Shown: one piece after another, positions 12,111 through 23,900 of the stretch
Numbering within the stretch: position 1 is the first letter of the stretch
Layout: each line of letters starts with the position of its first letter
Program-made: the position numbers and the translations under genes
NCBI GenBank assembly: GCA_907163345.1
Contig: CAJQUN010000022.1
Location: forward strand, 3,844,001-3,908,000
Source: Haberlea rhodopensis
Lineage: Eukaryota > Streptophyta > Magnoliopsida > Lamiales > Gesneriaceae
DNA: 64,000 bases
Direction: 5' to 3'
Notes under the pieces: model-generated
What the model was told of the DNA's origin: nothing
What the model saw: the letters and a program-made list of their open reading frames with translations, nothing else
Databases searched by the model: none

Positions 12111-12367
12111 TTTAATTTTTTTTTTATTTATTTATTTTTTTTTTTATAATCTACCGGTTCCGGTTTCGGAACCGGAACCGGACCGGTAGGACCGGAACCG
12201 GCGATCCTACCGGTTTGGTTCTTCGGAACCGCCCCGGACCGGTTTCTAACCGGTTCCGGGGCGAACCGGAACCGTTAAGTCCGGTTCCGGTTTCGGACCG
12301 GACTTAACGGTCCGAATCCGGGCCGGGTCCGGTTTGACCCGGCCCGGTAAGCAGCCCTACCTAGTCT

Positions 12368-13272
12368 TGTGCCAAGTTTGAAATGAAACTTTATTGACAT
12401 AAACAGATGGATGATGAGTTCAAATGAGTGGCTCGCCTTGATGGTAGAGGTTGAGGAAATCTGGTTTGAGACGATTGGTGAAGGGCATTGATTATGTCGA
12501 TAACCATGGATTTTATAGCATTTGTCAATGATATGTCCATGGTAGTTACAGGCTGTACAAAATGGTATGTTTTTGTTGATAATTTTGGAGTTGGGTGAAG
12601 AAGAAGTGGATGTAGATGGTTTGTAAGGACAAACATTTTTAGCAGTGACGACAAGGTTGTTAGAAGGTATGGATAAAACTCCAATGGTGCGTTGACGTTC
12701 ATCTTGTGAAATCAGAGAAAATACTTTATTAATGGAAGGCAATGATCAAGCAACAGAATCTGAGCACGAATATGAGCATACATCTCATTTAGTCCCATTA
12801 AAAAAGAAAGAACATACTCCTTGTTAAAATATTCCTGAAGTTCTTTCGAGCTACCACAGGAACACTTGCTGCATGTGTAAAGTGGTCTGTATTCAGATAA
12901 TTCCTCCCGAAGTATCTTCAATTTCGTAAAATAAGTACTTATAGAATCCTGATTCTGAGTAAGGCTAAGAAGATCACGTCGCAATTAAAACATATTACTT
13001 TGTTGGAAGCGATCACGCACAACAAACATATGTTTTTGAAAATAAGTAAATCATCAGAATTCAGAGGTTCAAGTATAGAACCATCAACAAATCCCAATTT
13101 GTTTTTCGCGGACAATGTGATGATCATCGCACGACTCCAAGCTACATAATTCTCACCGATTAAAGATTGAGATACCAAAACCAGACCAAGGTTATCAGAA
13201 TGATGTAAAAAAATATGGATCCAAAACATGGTCAGCAACAGGACGAGCAAAAGTAGCACCAGAAGTACCCAT
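12368..13272 (-). pseudogene. copia gag fragment with CCHC zinc knuckle
   Basis: Reading leftward from a probable start at 13272, the translation gives 'SLIGENYVAWSRAMIITLS..KLGFVDGSI' (gag N-terminal block), 'SISTYFTKLKILREELSEY' (UBN2-like domain), then 'CTACNYHGHIIDKCY', a CCHC knuckle near 12500. Frames change near 13200 and 12985, so the protein is broken. The distal end is cut by the hAT insertion whose target duplication is at 12360-12367. Confidence 0.85.
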
Positions 13273-13331
13273 GAGAAAGATCGAAAGAAATCACAATCGA
13301 ATCTCTATGAAGATCGCTGGAATTATTCAAC

Positions 13332-13555
13332 TGATATGATATTACAAACTAATCAAAGTGGAAAGCGGAAGTAAACACAAGCAAGAAAATTAAACAGAGC
13401 TCTTCATTGCTCAGGAGAAAAGAACCATAATGTAATTTGTACACCTACAGATATTTATATACATGAAGAAATAAAGGAACTAAAAATGGACAGCTGTACT
13501 CCACTAATTTTAACTAACTAACTAAAATATAAAGTGTGGAGTGTAAAACTATTCA
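13332..13555 (-). repeat. 5' LTR of the truncated copia element
   Basis: On the minus strand it runs TGAATAG...ATATCA (224 bp), has the TG/CA ends of an LTR, a TATA-like ATATAAAT about midway, and lies directly upstream of gag. I see no canonical initiator-Met primer site (TGGTATCAGAGC) beside it. The matching 3' LTR has been lost, so the ends rest on TG/CA and position only. Confidence 0.65.
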
Positions 13556-13563
13556 CTCTCTCT

Positions 13564-13748
13564 CGGGGACGGAGCCACCCTTGGGATAAGATGGGGCTCA
13601 AGCCACATGCAAATTTTCAAACTAAAAGTTTTTTACTGTTAATTTTCGTAAATTTATTTTTTAGCACAATCCTCTAAATCATGATAGCCTTTTAGCCTTA
13701 CCCAGCCCGCTCAGCCCCAAGTATTTTTGAATTCTAGCTTCGCCCCTG
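13564..13748. mobile_element. small MITE (185 bp), TSD CTCTCTCT
   Basis: The left end CGGGGACGGAGCCAC and the right end (inverting to CAGGGGCGAAGCTAG) form an imperfect inverted repeat of the common plant 'CAGGGGCGGAGC' type. Eight-base CTCTCTCT copies flank it at 13556-13563 and 13749-13756. The target copies are low-complexity, so the duplication alone is weak evidence. With the TIRs the call is good. No coding capacity; hAT-like by TSD length. Confidence 0.7.
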
Positions 13749-14061
13749 CTCTCTCTGAACCGTTTCTTTGCCATCCCATGCTAATAGCCCTGGAAGTTAG
13801 CCGATTTATCGTAGAGTAAACGTAAAAATGATTTTAACAGTAAAATTTCAATAGTAAAAAATGACTCCGGATTGGTGGATGTTGTGATTTGTTTTTGTTT
13901 TTGCAACTTTATTTTTAAAGTCAAGTACTTCTTGTATTTAATAAATAAATTCTTATAAAATAAAGAGTAAAAATGACTCCAAAAGTATACCCATCAGTAA
14001 TGCAAGCAAATCCATATCACACCTTAGACCATATTCCATTTTACAAGTTTTGCACCTTATG

Positions 14062-14570
14062 TGTTGGAAATTTGAATCCAATTAAATGGTGTGTTCATTT
14101 ATGTTATGGTGCAATTTTTCATGATTGGATGCTTCCAAATTAAATGGTGTGTTCATTCATGTTGGGGTGCAATTTTTCATGATTGGATGCTTCCATATCT
14201 CTTGATGACATCACTTGGTATAATATATAAGAAACAACCCTTGAATGAATTAGACATGGAATTTTAGAAATTCACATCATATAGAATATCAAAATTTAAG
14301 TAATTTTGTGGATTTTCATCCTTGTTGAATGTTGAGCGCTTTTAAACCTTTGTGGTTCAAAGGATTTGTGATTTGGAGTGCTCATATCACAAATCATAGT
14401 CGTTGTCTCTCGGGAGACAAATTGCCAAAGTAAACCGTCAGCACCGTAGCAGGGCAATATTGTCTTAAGGACAGAGATTATAAATCTCGCCTCGACATTC
14501 TTACTAAAAGTCATATGTTGTTTTTACTTGCTACTTTCCTAATATACACACCCATAAATTTTGAACAACA
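14062..14570 (+). repeat. 5' LTR of the 14062-17722 element
   Basis: Begins TGTTGGAAATTTG and ends GAACAACA. It holds an internal tandem duplication of about 60 bp (an 'AAATGGTGTGTTCATT...GGATGCTTCCA' unit twice, about 14085-14200), also present in the 3' LTR, so the duplication predates insertion. Confidence 0.9.
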
Positions 14571-14631
14571 ATCTTAAGACAATATTAGCAACAAATGGCT
14601 TCGTGGAGTGAAACAATGACTTCCGTTCATC

Positions 14632-15066
14632 ATGGTGAAAGACCTGAAAATGTTCAACGGGAACGATTTCAAGCGATGACAACAAAAGATGTTATTTTAT
14701 TTAACAACCTTGGGGTTGGCAAGGTTCCTCAATGAGGATGCTCCTACTATTATGGAGGATGAAACCGACAAGCAAAAGATGGATGCGGTTGATGCATGGA
14801 ATCAAAGCGATTTCATGTGCAAGAATTATATTCTCAATGGACTTGACAACACATTATACAATGTGTATTGTCTAGTGAAGACGGCCAATGAATTGTGGAA
14901 ATCCTTGGAGAAGAAGTACAAATCCGAGGATGCCGGCATGAAGAAATTCATCGTTGTGAGATTCCTTGATTTCAAAATGATATATTTGTTGAAAGCAATA
15001 AAATTTATGTTATTACTTCTTGTATTGAATCTTATGGTTTGTGGCATTATTGTTAGGGTCATTTAA
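14632..15066 (+). pseudogene. copia-type gag fragment with one in-frame TGA
   Basis: A frame opening at 14632 ('MVKDLKMFNGNDFKR') meets TGA at 14677-14679 and then continues as 'QQKMLFYLTTLGLARFL', 'WNQSDFMCKNYILNGLD' and 'ELWKSLEKKYKSEDAG'. This is the classic UBN2 gag N-terminal domain of plant copia elements. Family members normally have Trp at the stop position, so a single TGG-to-TGA change is the simplest reading. The domain then decays and ends at 15066; the zinc knuckle is absent. Confidence 0.85.
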
Positions 15067-17209
15067 ACCATAGTTCACATCACAAATTGTAATGTTAAAT
15101 TTATTACTTGTGTGGGCACTAAGTTAACAAAATTGTCATTCATTTGTTAGAAGAATCGTAACGTCTCTAGAGTTAACTCGCAATGATGTTTGTGATGGAA
15201 ATATTGTGCAAACTAGAGATGTGGGAAAAGTAATTTGTTACTTTATCAATATTTGCACATGATATTGTTGTGACTTTTTTGTTATGAAGCAAAAACGAGG
15301 CCAATGAGATTTTAATAAAATTTAGCAAATGAGTTTTGCTATGGGAAATTTTGAGTAGATTATACTTGTGTTGTCTAAGAATTTGAAGTTTAAGCTTGAA
15401 TCTGCAAGACTATAAAATCTTGAATTCAAGTGTCTAAGCTTTGTACGCTTAAAACACAAGTGATAAATCGAAGCCACAAATTTTGACTAGGCGATGTTGG
15501 TTCATTTTGAATTTCTAAGCTAGTACGCTTACAACATTAATTTGCAAGATTTAAAATCTTGAATTCAAGTTTTCTAAGTTAGTGCGCTTAAATTACAAAT
15601 TGTGAACCGAGTTTGATAATATTATCCAAGTTTCAACTTTTACAAGCAAGCACGCTTAAATCCGAAATTTTCAAGAAATAAAAACTTGAATTTTGATTTG
15701 TAAGACGATAACGCTTAGAACTTGAAACACGAAAGTTTGAACGCTAGTGCAATTCGTGACTATCCCGAAGTTGTGGGGGTTGCAATTCTATGAGTCAATC
15801 ACATACTAAGTACCACATTTAGGCAATGACAAAAAATCTTGTGATTGAAGGAAAAGAGAGTTTCCTACAATATTTGAAATGTGGGGGTGCTTGGTTAAAC
15901 TAGAAATATGAATGTCAAAGTAAAGTCATAACAAACGCCAAATAAAAGACATGAAGAGTTTGACAAATCATGTTGTCAAATAAATTAACAAGTGTGACAA
16001 ATGTGAACACACCTAAGCATATGTATGCTTGTGAATTGATGATATGCTCATTGGAGAAGCAATTTAGAAATCATCAGATAACAAAGAAAAATGTTGACAA
16101 GACATTTTGACGTGTGTGCATCACGAACAATGCTTGGAATTAAAGTTTCCAAGACATTTAAAGAATTAAATCTCAATGATTAATTCGAGTTTCAAAGTTT
16201 AAGCTTTGCTCTTACATTTCAAGTTTACAAGGAATAGAATCTTGAACTTGTAATTTTTAAGAATCTATGCGCTTAAATATGAATTGTGAATTAAAGTTGA
16301 GTATTTCATCTGGTCTCGAATTTTGTAAGAAAAGAAATAAAGCGTTCGATGATGGAAATATCCTAAAAGGATAAAATGATGCAAAAGATGTAATGTGATT
16401 ACCAAAACTAAAGATATACTGTTGTAGAAAATTCTCTATGCAAAACATATAAAGCTTCTTAGGCCGAGTGGCTTTATAAGTTGTTAGAGAAAAATCATGT
16501 GCATGCAACTAAAATATGTTGCGCTAATGCTATATGACAAAATGATCTCTAGTGGCATAATCATGAATGATTATGTGAAACCACAGATCCGCATATAAAT
16601 TGGTTAACCGATAGATCATGTGGAAGTTTATCGAGGGGAATAAGGTTAAAACCCTATAATCAAAATCTCATAGTGGATACTCAGCCTTGTTGACTGGAGA
16701 TCCCAAGATCTAGGTTCAAAAGGGCCAACTAAATTATGAGATTGTATAAACACCTTGGAGAATTAATCTCCGACTCATTCTTATGATAATGGGTGTAGCC
16801 TGCAAAAGGGGTACGAGGATAGGCAAAATGCCTTTATGATTCATAAGACATATTAGAATATGTTGGAGTATGGCGGGATACTTTTCTAGGAGATCACCTA
16901 CGTAAGTGCGAAGTGTTGCCGCTTCAAAGAATGAAAAGCACTTATGAAACCAACGTGGTCCATGGCCGAAACGGACACAACCGTAAGAAAACAATACGAA
17001 TGTTAGAATTGTTATGGTGTGGGTTCAATTGTCTAGGTTTACAACAACGACTAAATAGTTCAAGACTATATATTCACTATTAAGTCAAGTAAATCCGATT
17101 GAATACTACTACGGAAGATTCAAAGCCGCAAGCTATCTCTCCACATGCCGTAATATTCGTTAAAAGCGCTCATTTGCATACATACATTAATTTAATTCCT
17201 GTGGAAAAT
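15067..17209 (+). other. non-coding interior of the LTR element, dispersed short repeats
   Basis: No pol domains are visible. About 15370-15760 and 16180-16270 carry degenerate repeats of a unit containing 'CTTGAATTCAAG' and 'TACGCTTAAA' motifs at roughly 60-120-bp spacing. The purine stretch before the 3' LTR (GTGGAAAAT, 17201-17209) is a weak polypurine tract. Confidence 0.6.
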
Positions 17210-17722
17210 TGTTGGAAATTTGAATCAAATTAAATGGTGTGTTCATTCATGTTGGGGTGCAATTTTTCATGATTGGATGCTTTCAAATTAAATGGTGTGT
17301 CCATTCATGTTGGGGTGCAATTTTTCATAATTGGATGCTTCCATATGGTATCTCTTGATGACACAACTTGGTATAATATATAAGAAACAACCCTTGAATG
17401 AATTAGACATGGAATTTTAGAAATTCACATCATATAAAAGATCGAATTTGAGTAATTTTGTGGATCTTCATCATTGTTGAATATTGAGCGCTTTTAAACC
17501 TTTGTGGTTTAAAAGATTTGTGATTTGGAGTGCTCCTATCACAAATCATAGTCGTTGTATCTTGGGAGACAAATTACCAAAGTAAACCGTTAGCATCGTG
17601 CGGGGCAATATTGTCTTAAAGACAGAGATTATAAATCTCGCATCGACATTCTTACTAAAAAGTCATTTGTTGTTTTTGATTGCTACTTTCCTAAGATACA
17701 CGCCCATAAATTTTGAACAATA
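17210..17722 (+). repeat. 3' LTR of the 14062-17722 element
   Basis: Matches the 5' LTR over its whole length, beginning TGTTGGAAATTTG and ending AACAATA where the 5' copy has AACAACA. The same 60-bp internal duplication is present. Confidence 0.9.
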
Positions 17723-18226
17723 TTATGGTAGCTAGGAGAATAAGGTGTAAGTGAAATAGAATGTGTTTTACCTGGTCGATGCAACTGCATATTTGGATAG
17801 CCCGAGGTATAAGCTACGCATTGACGCTAATTTTATGCTGTGTAGGATGATTTGTGTTTAGTATTTTTTTTTATTAAAAAACGATTCATATCATTATCAA
17901 TAATATTCCAATGGATAAAAAATTAACTATGCATATATACAATTTGATGCTTTTGCAACATCATGAACAATTTTATTGTAATTACACGTAGCATATGAGG
18001 TCTTAAATAATGTAAACTCGGATGAATATAAAAAATAACATGACTAAGAGCAATCAATATATCATCTCTCTTATCCACCCCATCATCACAGTTAAAAAAT
18101 CCCTTCCACCTCTTATCATATCCCATCCCACGCCGCCAACAAATTATACTGCTTCCCGGCAAGCGATTGTTTCATTAATCACCGGCTACATCACGGCGCT
18201 AACTATATTTACCTCCAGTCCATCAC

Positions 18227-19840
18227 TGTGATACCTCAAATATAGTACACATATGTTGTGGTTATTATGTTGATAATGGTTGTGGAATTTAAATTTATAA
18301 ATATAGTAGTGAATTGGGAGGAACCATAAAATTTAAATGATTTTTAATGTGGGTTGTGGAGGTGATGATGATTAAGCAAATATTATTGTGTTGGGGGCAA
18401 ATTATTATGAAAAGTACATGTTAGGGACTCCATGTCAAATATAGAAAGTTATGTCATCTTATTTTCACACACTTCACACAATCACACACACAAAAATCGA
18501 TTTTACACCTCAAAACCCTTCCGACTTTTACCTTCCCTAAATTCAAGACATTTCTCACTCATTTGGGCTCAAAACTTTGGATGTTGCACAAGAAGTAAGT
18601 TATTCATGTTTTAGTAGTAGTTTATTTAAGCTTGATGCTAATATAAGTTGAATGATGAGTTGGGTGTTTGGGGATTTTAAAATTTTATGATGATTTTGTT
18701 GAAATTTGTGATTTATGTTTGGAATATGAAAGAGTGTGTGTAGATAAAGTATTGTGAATGTAGAGAGAAGGGGATTTAATGTTAGTTGATGGGGCATAAT
18801 GTTTAAATGGGGAAAAAGCAGGGCTCGCGATCAATTGGCAGATATGGCTCGATCGATCGCGCCTTGCAAACTTTTTAAAAAAAATTTACGAAGTCTTGAG
18901 AATTTGAAGAATAATATTTTATAAAAAATAATGTTCATTGTTAATTTATGTAGAGCCTTCTAGAGCATCAGATCCTCGAGAAAGCTAGCTTGATTTCAAT
19001 TATGGACAAGTAAGGTACGTAGAGATGTACGATCATAAAATTAATAATTATGTTGTTGAATTAAGCACGTGTATTTGAGATATGAATTCGATATTTAATA
19101 AGTGGGGCCAAGTGCCACTATTATATTTAATAAGCGGGGCTAAGTGCCATTATCATATTTATTAAACGAGGTCAAAGTGTCGCTATGATATTTAGTAAGC
19201 GGGGTCAAGCATCGATGTTATATTTATTAAGCAGGGTCAAAGTACCACTATGATATTTAGTAAGCGGAGCCAAGCGCCGCTATGATATTTAAGCAAGCAG
19301 TGCCAAAGTGCCGCTATTAACATTACAGTAAATAATGTGTAATCAAAATGAATAATTACATATGTATTAATAAGTAAGAAATGGATATCATTGGAGAAAT
19401 ATTCTATGAATTCTAATGATATAATCTTGTGTTAATTATGATTTGAATCAACATAAGCAGCCAAAGGAATGTCCATAACTGTATGGCTACAGGGAGTACT
19501 TCATACTTGTTTATTATGCACCTTCTTGCATTGTTAATGTTTAGAAATCTTGATATTGTATTATGTTCATTGCTTTGGGTTGGTTTAAGTAGGGAAAAAA
19601 TATGTCCAGAGTAGACTTTTGGGAAAAGAACGGCATAATAGAGTCAGCATGCCTAAGGAAACATAGATTATTTTGTCTTTTGAGAGATCTACGTTTTGTA
19701 CACATTTATTACTAAATGTGTATGTATAATGTACAAGATATATAAGTTGGTAGAACAAATGACATGAATTCTATGATAGTTTAATGAACTTAAATCTGAA
19801 ATTATACATAATAGAACAAATAGATATCATAGGCCTTACA
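18227..19840 (+). mobile_element. solo LTR (1614 bp), TSD ATCAC
   Basis: Begins TGTGATACCTCAA and ends CCTTACA; five-base ATCAC copies lie at 18222-18226 and 19841-19845. TGTGATACC-type starts and TACA ends are usual for long gypsy LTRs (Tekay/Del-like), though lineage is inferred. The interior has no genes, a C/A-rich leader-like stretch near 18470-18560, a CGATCGATCGC palindrome near 18850, and the tandem array at 19091-19318. It splits a LINE domain, which independently supports the borders. Confidence 0.8.
19091..19318. repeat. tandem array, about seven 33-bp units, inside the solo LTR
   Basis: Imperfect units of the form 'ATATTTAATAAGCGGGGCC' followed by 'AAGTGCCACTAT' are repeated head to tail with substitutions in each copy. 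Confidence 0.85.
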
Positions 19841-19960
19841 ATCACTCTGCATGCCCAGTCCCTAACAATCCCTCCAACGCCAATTACTCTGTTCCTCTCA
19901 TTAACTGGAGCGTCCACATTTACCTTAATCCGATAAAAGTATTTTTTTAGATAACACATA

Positions 19961-20216
19961 ACTTAAGTTAAATGAGGAAGATAAAATTTGAATTAGAATC
20001 CGACCAAATATTGGATTATGTTTTGCCTTCTTTTAGTGGTTTGATTGTGTGAAATTGTTAATAACTATAAGTTTCATCCTTTTATTTGCTTTTGAAAATT
20101 TATACATTTATTATATTTATATATATTAATTTATCTATTATTTGGTTTTATATAATTAACATTATATTAAATATCATACTTTTTTAATACTTAAAGCTGT
20201 GATTGAGAACTATTAA
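19961..20216. other. AT-rich intergenic
   Basis: No feature recognised. Confidence 0.5.
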
Positions 20217-20541
20217 ACTTAACCCCTAAACAATATTCGAGACAATTTTCCAAATATTCTAGCTGTAAATTTTCTCACATGCGTCTCACATGCCACAATC
20301 GAGAGTTTGTATGTCTTTTCATGTATTTTCTGCAAGGCTTTTACGAGTAAAATTCCTCGACTGTCGTTACTCGTAAAATTCATTTTTATGTATTTTCTTA
20401 TGGGTATACTCGTAAAATTCTTAGAAAAAATACATGAAAAAACATGCATACCCTCGACTATGGTATGTGTGACGCATATGAGAAATTTACGGTCAGAATA
20501 TTCGAAAAACTAGTTCCCGAATATTATTTAAGGGGTTAAGT
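20217..20541. mobile_element. foldback MITE (about 325 bp)
   Basis: The left half (from ACTTAACCCC) and the right half (to GGGGTTAAGT) are inverted copies over roughly 150 bp each, so a single strand can fold into one long hairpin. Both arms include the motifs CGTAAAATTC and ATATTC. No coding capacity is real here; the short mirror-image open frames on the two strands are products of the inverted repeat. Target duplication not resolved. It ends about 450 bp before the CLASRP start codon. Confidence 0.75.
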
Positions 20542-20840
20542 GCGCTGCTAAAAATTGTTCAAGGGTTAAGTGAACGTTTTGAAAGGTTGGGATGAAGTGT
20601 TAAAGTGTGTGAACGTTGGGGGTGTCCGCTATTTACCCTTAATAATATGATCACTGTTTAAAACAATATTTTTCGACTAATTGAAGAGATACTCAAATAG
20701 ATGGAGCAAATTGAAATAATGAAACATTGTGAGGACAAACCGAGAAATCTGAACCATAAGAGTACTAAATTGTAAATTTAACCTATGGTACACCGATTCT
20801 ACAATTTCGCGTGTTTCGAACATCAATTACTGTAAAAAAT

Positions 20841-20885
20841 ATGCTATAAATGAAAATGGGGGGTAAATTTGCAGCCCTAGGGTTT
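20841..20885 (+). promoter_or_regulatory. CLASRP promoter elements: TATA-like and telo-box
   Basis: A GCTATAAATG TATA-like box lies at 20843-20852. A CCCTAGGGTTT sequence at 20875-20885 matches the plant telo-box (AAACCCTA on the minus strand), common near the start of ribosomal and RNA-processing genes. Position, 110-155 bp before the ATG, fits a core promoter and 5' leader. Function is inferred from motif and position. Confidence 0.55.
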
Positions 20886-20995
20886 CTTCTTAATAATCGA
20901 AAGTTAGTCGTATCATACCGTGAACTGTAATTTGCTTGTAGTTTATAACAAAGAGTGAAAATTTGATTGGAGTCTTGCTGAACTAATCGACCAAC

Positions 20996-23900
20996 ATGTG
21001 GCATGAGGCTCGGAAGTCGGAGAGGAAGGTGCACGATATGATGGACGCGGCTCGAAAGCGGGCTCAGCGCCGAGCCATATACCTGGCTAAGCGTCGCGGC
21101 GACCCTCTGCAGTCGATCCAGGCAGTCGGATCTCGCTGCCGCATCCACCGCGATGACGCTCTCTACCAAGCCACCCAGGATCAGCAAGGCTTGTATGATT
21201 TTTCATTTTTTATTGTACTAATTTTCTCATTTTTTGCGCGTTTCTAATTGAATAATTTATTATAATTTGGAGGCCATGTAGATAAGAAGACCAAGTTTTT
21301 TATTATTTTAGTCTAGTGTTTTGAACCACATTGATTGCGAATTTTTCGTTTAATTGTGAAAATAGATGTTTAGGATGAATTAATTATTCTGATTGTTCTT
21401 AATTTGCTCTTGATTTTAGCTGTTTTTATTGCTTGTACTTCTGTGATTTTTCAATTTGGATTCTTGCATTCTCTCATCAAATTTGAGGTGAGCACTTTGT
21501 CATATATCAGGATACCTTGGAATGGGAAGCAAGATATTTTAATTGACAGGTATTTTGATTCTACTTAATTGCATTTCCAATTGGTGAATTGCCGACTTAG
21601 TAAGGAAATCTATTGGGGATTTGTCTGCTTTGCTCATTGACAGCTTCCTTATCCTCTTTACAGATTCGATGGCCGTGCTCTTCTTGATTTTATTCGTGAT
21701 ACCAGTTCCCGACGATCTCGAGTCCCTGATAAAACTGAAGAAGAAGAAGAGCTAGAGGAGTTCGTTAATTTTGAGCGTTATCGGGATTTAATTAAGCATC
21801 GCCGTAGAGGATGTCGGTACTTTTTTGTTTATTACAAGTCATTTGTTTGGTTTACTATTCTTTACGTGCAATTGTGTATTATCTCTAGTTAAGCATGATT
21901 TGCCATACAATGATCACTGTTGGATTGTATGGTTATGGTTAATCACTACTTTTAAGGATTAACAAGAAGTTTGTCAGTTACTGACGAGGATGGGTTGCAA
22001 CATGTTAACCAAGAGATGGAGGCTAAAATCACAGCGTTTCTCAGATCAGACAGGTGCAGATTTCTTCTAATGCTAGTTATAATTTTGAAATCTTCTTGTC
22101 TTGGTAAAGGCACTGTCAATTTATACTGCTGGTACCAACTTGGCCACATGCATACTCTTCCACACTTTAGAGTGCCAGATTTGGTGTGATGGCAGAATGC
22201 TATTACCAGTATAGTCAGTTTCAGGGAGTGGTATCTCATGCTTCCAGTCTTGCTTCTACTTCCAGAATCCAAACGTTTCAGTTTCTTGTCTGTTGGTGCT
22301 AGATATTTGTTTCATGATGGTTTTTTTTGTCCTGTAGTACTGATTGGCCTTTATTTGGGTTGTTCTCTTTGTTTATTTGCTTGTAACTAATTTTCATGTT
22401 TGCTCTTTTAACCATCTTCTGGAAACTGTCGTTGCAGTAGATCTCATGTGGCTCAACCTCAACCCAGCAAAGGGTCTTATTCACAAGTTGGTTTCTCTTA
22501 TGATGGAGAAGGAAAAGAAGATACTCAATATTCAGATGGTGAAGAAGATGACGATGAAGATGAAGAAGAAGAAGAAGAAGATTTTAACAGTGATGACAGT
22601 AATGATGAAGTGATGGAGTCAATTGCGAGAGAATTCGGAGTAAAGAGGTATGGATGGCTTTTGTATATGGATAAAAAGGCTAAGGAGGAGAAAATGAGGC
22701 AAAAAGAAATCATCAAGGGAGATCCTTTAATTGTAAGTTTGTGTCTAGTTTGGACTCATGACATGATTCAGGGAGGTTGGTTGGATATTTATAGTTCATG
22801 TACATCTCTATTACCTCTACATCAGCGGAAGCTAAGTCGCAAAGAAAGAAGGAAAGCTTCTCAGATGGAAAGAGAGAGGGAAAGAGAAGCTGCCAGGAGT
22901 AATGGAACAAGAGTACTTCGTCACGATCCCTATCGGTGAATGCTTCATTCTCCTGTTAATGCACTTACTAGAACATGTGGAGAGCTAATTTATGGAAGTA
23001 ATTGGTGGTTCTAATATGCTTTAGTCTGATAATTTGCAGGGACTCTAGGCGGAGTCCTACTTATGAAGCTTACTCACGTTCTAAAAGGTTAATATGCTCG
23101 CAAGTTGTTTTTTGTTTCAAAATAAGCCAACTGGTAGACGATAGTGAACAGTGTTTGTTTTGGACAGATCAAGGTCTGGGTCTCGATCATACTCCCCGTC
23201 ACAATTAAGACGCTCTTCACGTGGAGTGAATGCTGTTGATACTCATCGAAGCAAGGATAGTGGTCCCAAAATAGAGTATATTACTGAATTTGGGAGTGCT
23301 GGTGATGGAGATGAGCCACAGCGTGAAGGATATTCTCCACCACCTTCTCCGCAATCTCAGCTTGATACATTGAACCGGTCGGAGCACTCGACCTTTAATT
23401 CTTGCAAAGATAGATTGGACACTCTTTACTCTGCTGAAGCTTAGCCTCCATATTGTTACCCGAGCCAAACTTTTGTGGTTTATAACAAATCATATTTATG
23501 TTACAAGCATAACTTCCAGGGGGATGAGGGAAGGAAGCTTCTTTTTTGGAGCTCTTTTTCCCTGAGCTGGACATCTATGACTGCATCTGAGCTGGTGGAA
23601 GTCCCATAAAGTGTTTCTAATGCTTCTGCTTTCATGCAGGCCATCATCCGGTCACATACTCGAGGCCCTCCATATAGACCCTGCATCTGGTGTATCTCTT
23701 GAGAAAGATAAAAGCACCTTGCTGTTGAAAACACCGAGGTATAGCATTTGGTTTTTCTGATATGCATTATATATTTTTAATCAACATTGTTTTTATTGTG
23801 AGATTTGTGAGAACTCTTCGACATTTCTTATCATGGTTTCCTTTCTGGCTTATTTTTCTCTTATTTCTCTTGGCAGTACGTCCAATGCACTAGCAAAGTT

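Larger units (their letters stand above)
9171..12359 (-). mobile_element. complete autonomous hAT transposon (3189 bp), TSD CCTAGTCT
   Basis: Starts TAGGGCTGCTTACCGG and ends CCGGTAAGCAGCCCTA: a perfect 16-bp terminal inverted repeat. A perfect 8-bp duplication CCTAGTCT lies at 9163-9170 and 12360-12367. Both ends carry dense CCGGTTCC-type subterminal motifs. The single uninterrupted transposase frame runs on the minus strand. Identical TIRs, an exact TSD and an open frame indicate recent insertion and possible activity. Confidence 0.96.
6462..13555 (-). mobile_element. truncated Ty1/copia element, minus strand, with two hAT insertions
   Basis: Fragments in copia order run right to left: 5' LTR (13332-13555), gag with a CCHC knuckle, integrase, RT and the start of RNase H. 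The element stops at 6462 against an LTR-like block, so the RNase H C-terminus and 3' LTR are missing. It is interrupted by hAT elements at 8735-9142 and 9171-12359. Without them the gag and integrase parts are collinear. All reading frames carry stops or shifts, so it is a relic. Confidence 0.88.
14062..17722 (+). mobile_element. complete non-autonomous LTR retrotransposon, TSD TTATG
   Basis: Two similar LTRs (14062-14570 and 17210-17722) bound a 2.6-kb interior. Five-base TTATG copies lie at 14057-14061 and 17723-17727. The interior encodes only a broken copia-type gag; no protease, integrase or RT is visible, so it must have depended on a partner. LTR copies differ by scattered substitutions, including loss of the terminal CA (now TA) in the 3' LTR, so it is not very recent. 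Confidence 0.9.
17923..19960 (-). pseudogene. LINE-type RNase H domain fragment split by a solo LTR
   Basis: The minus strand at 19841-19960 encodes 'VNVDAPVNERNRVIGVGGI' and 'RDWACRV', the start of the RNase H-like domain common in plant LINE 3' ends. The same domain resumes at 18226 and runs to about 17930 with stops and shifts (a 'CREAV' motif, then a C-terminal 'LHYLRPHML' segment). The solo LTR 18227-19840 lies exactly between the two parts, and the reading direction continues across the removed insert. Confidence 0.65.

Noticed and set aside
20219..20513. Two similar small proteins on opposite strands
   Set aside because: Mirror-image frames of a foldback MITE.
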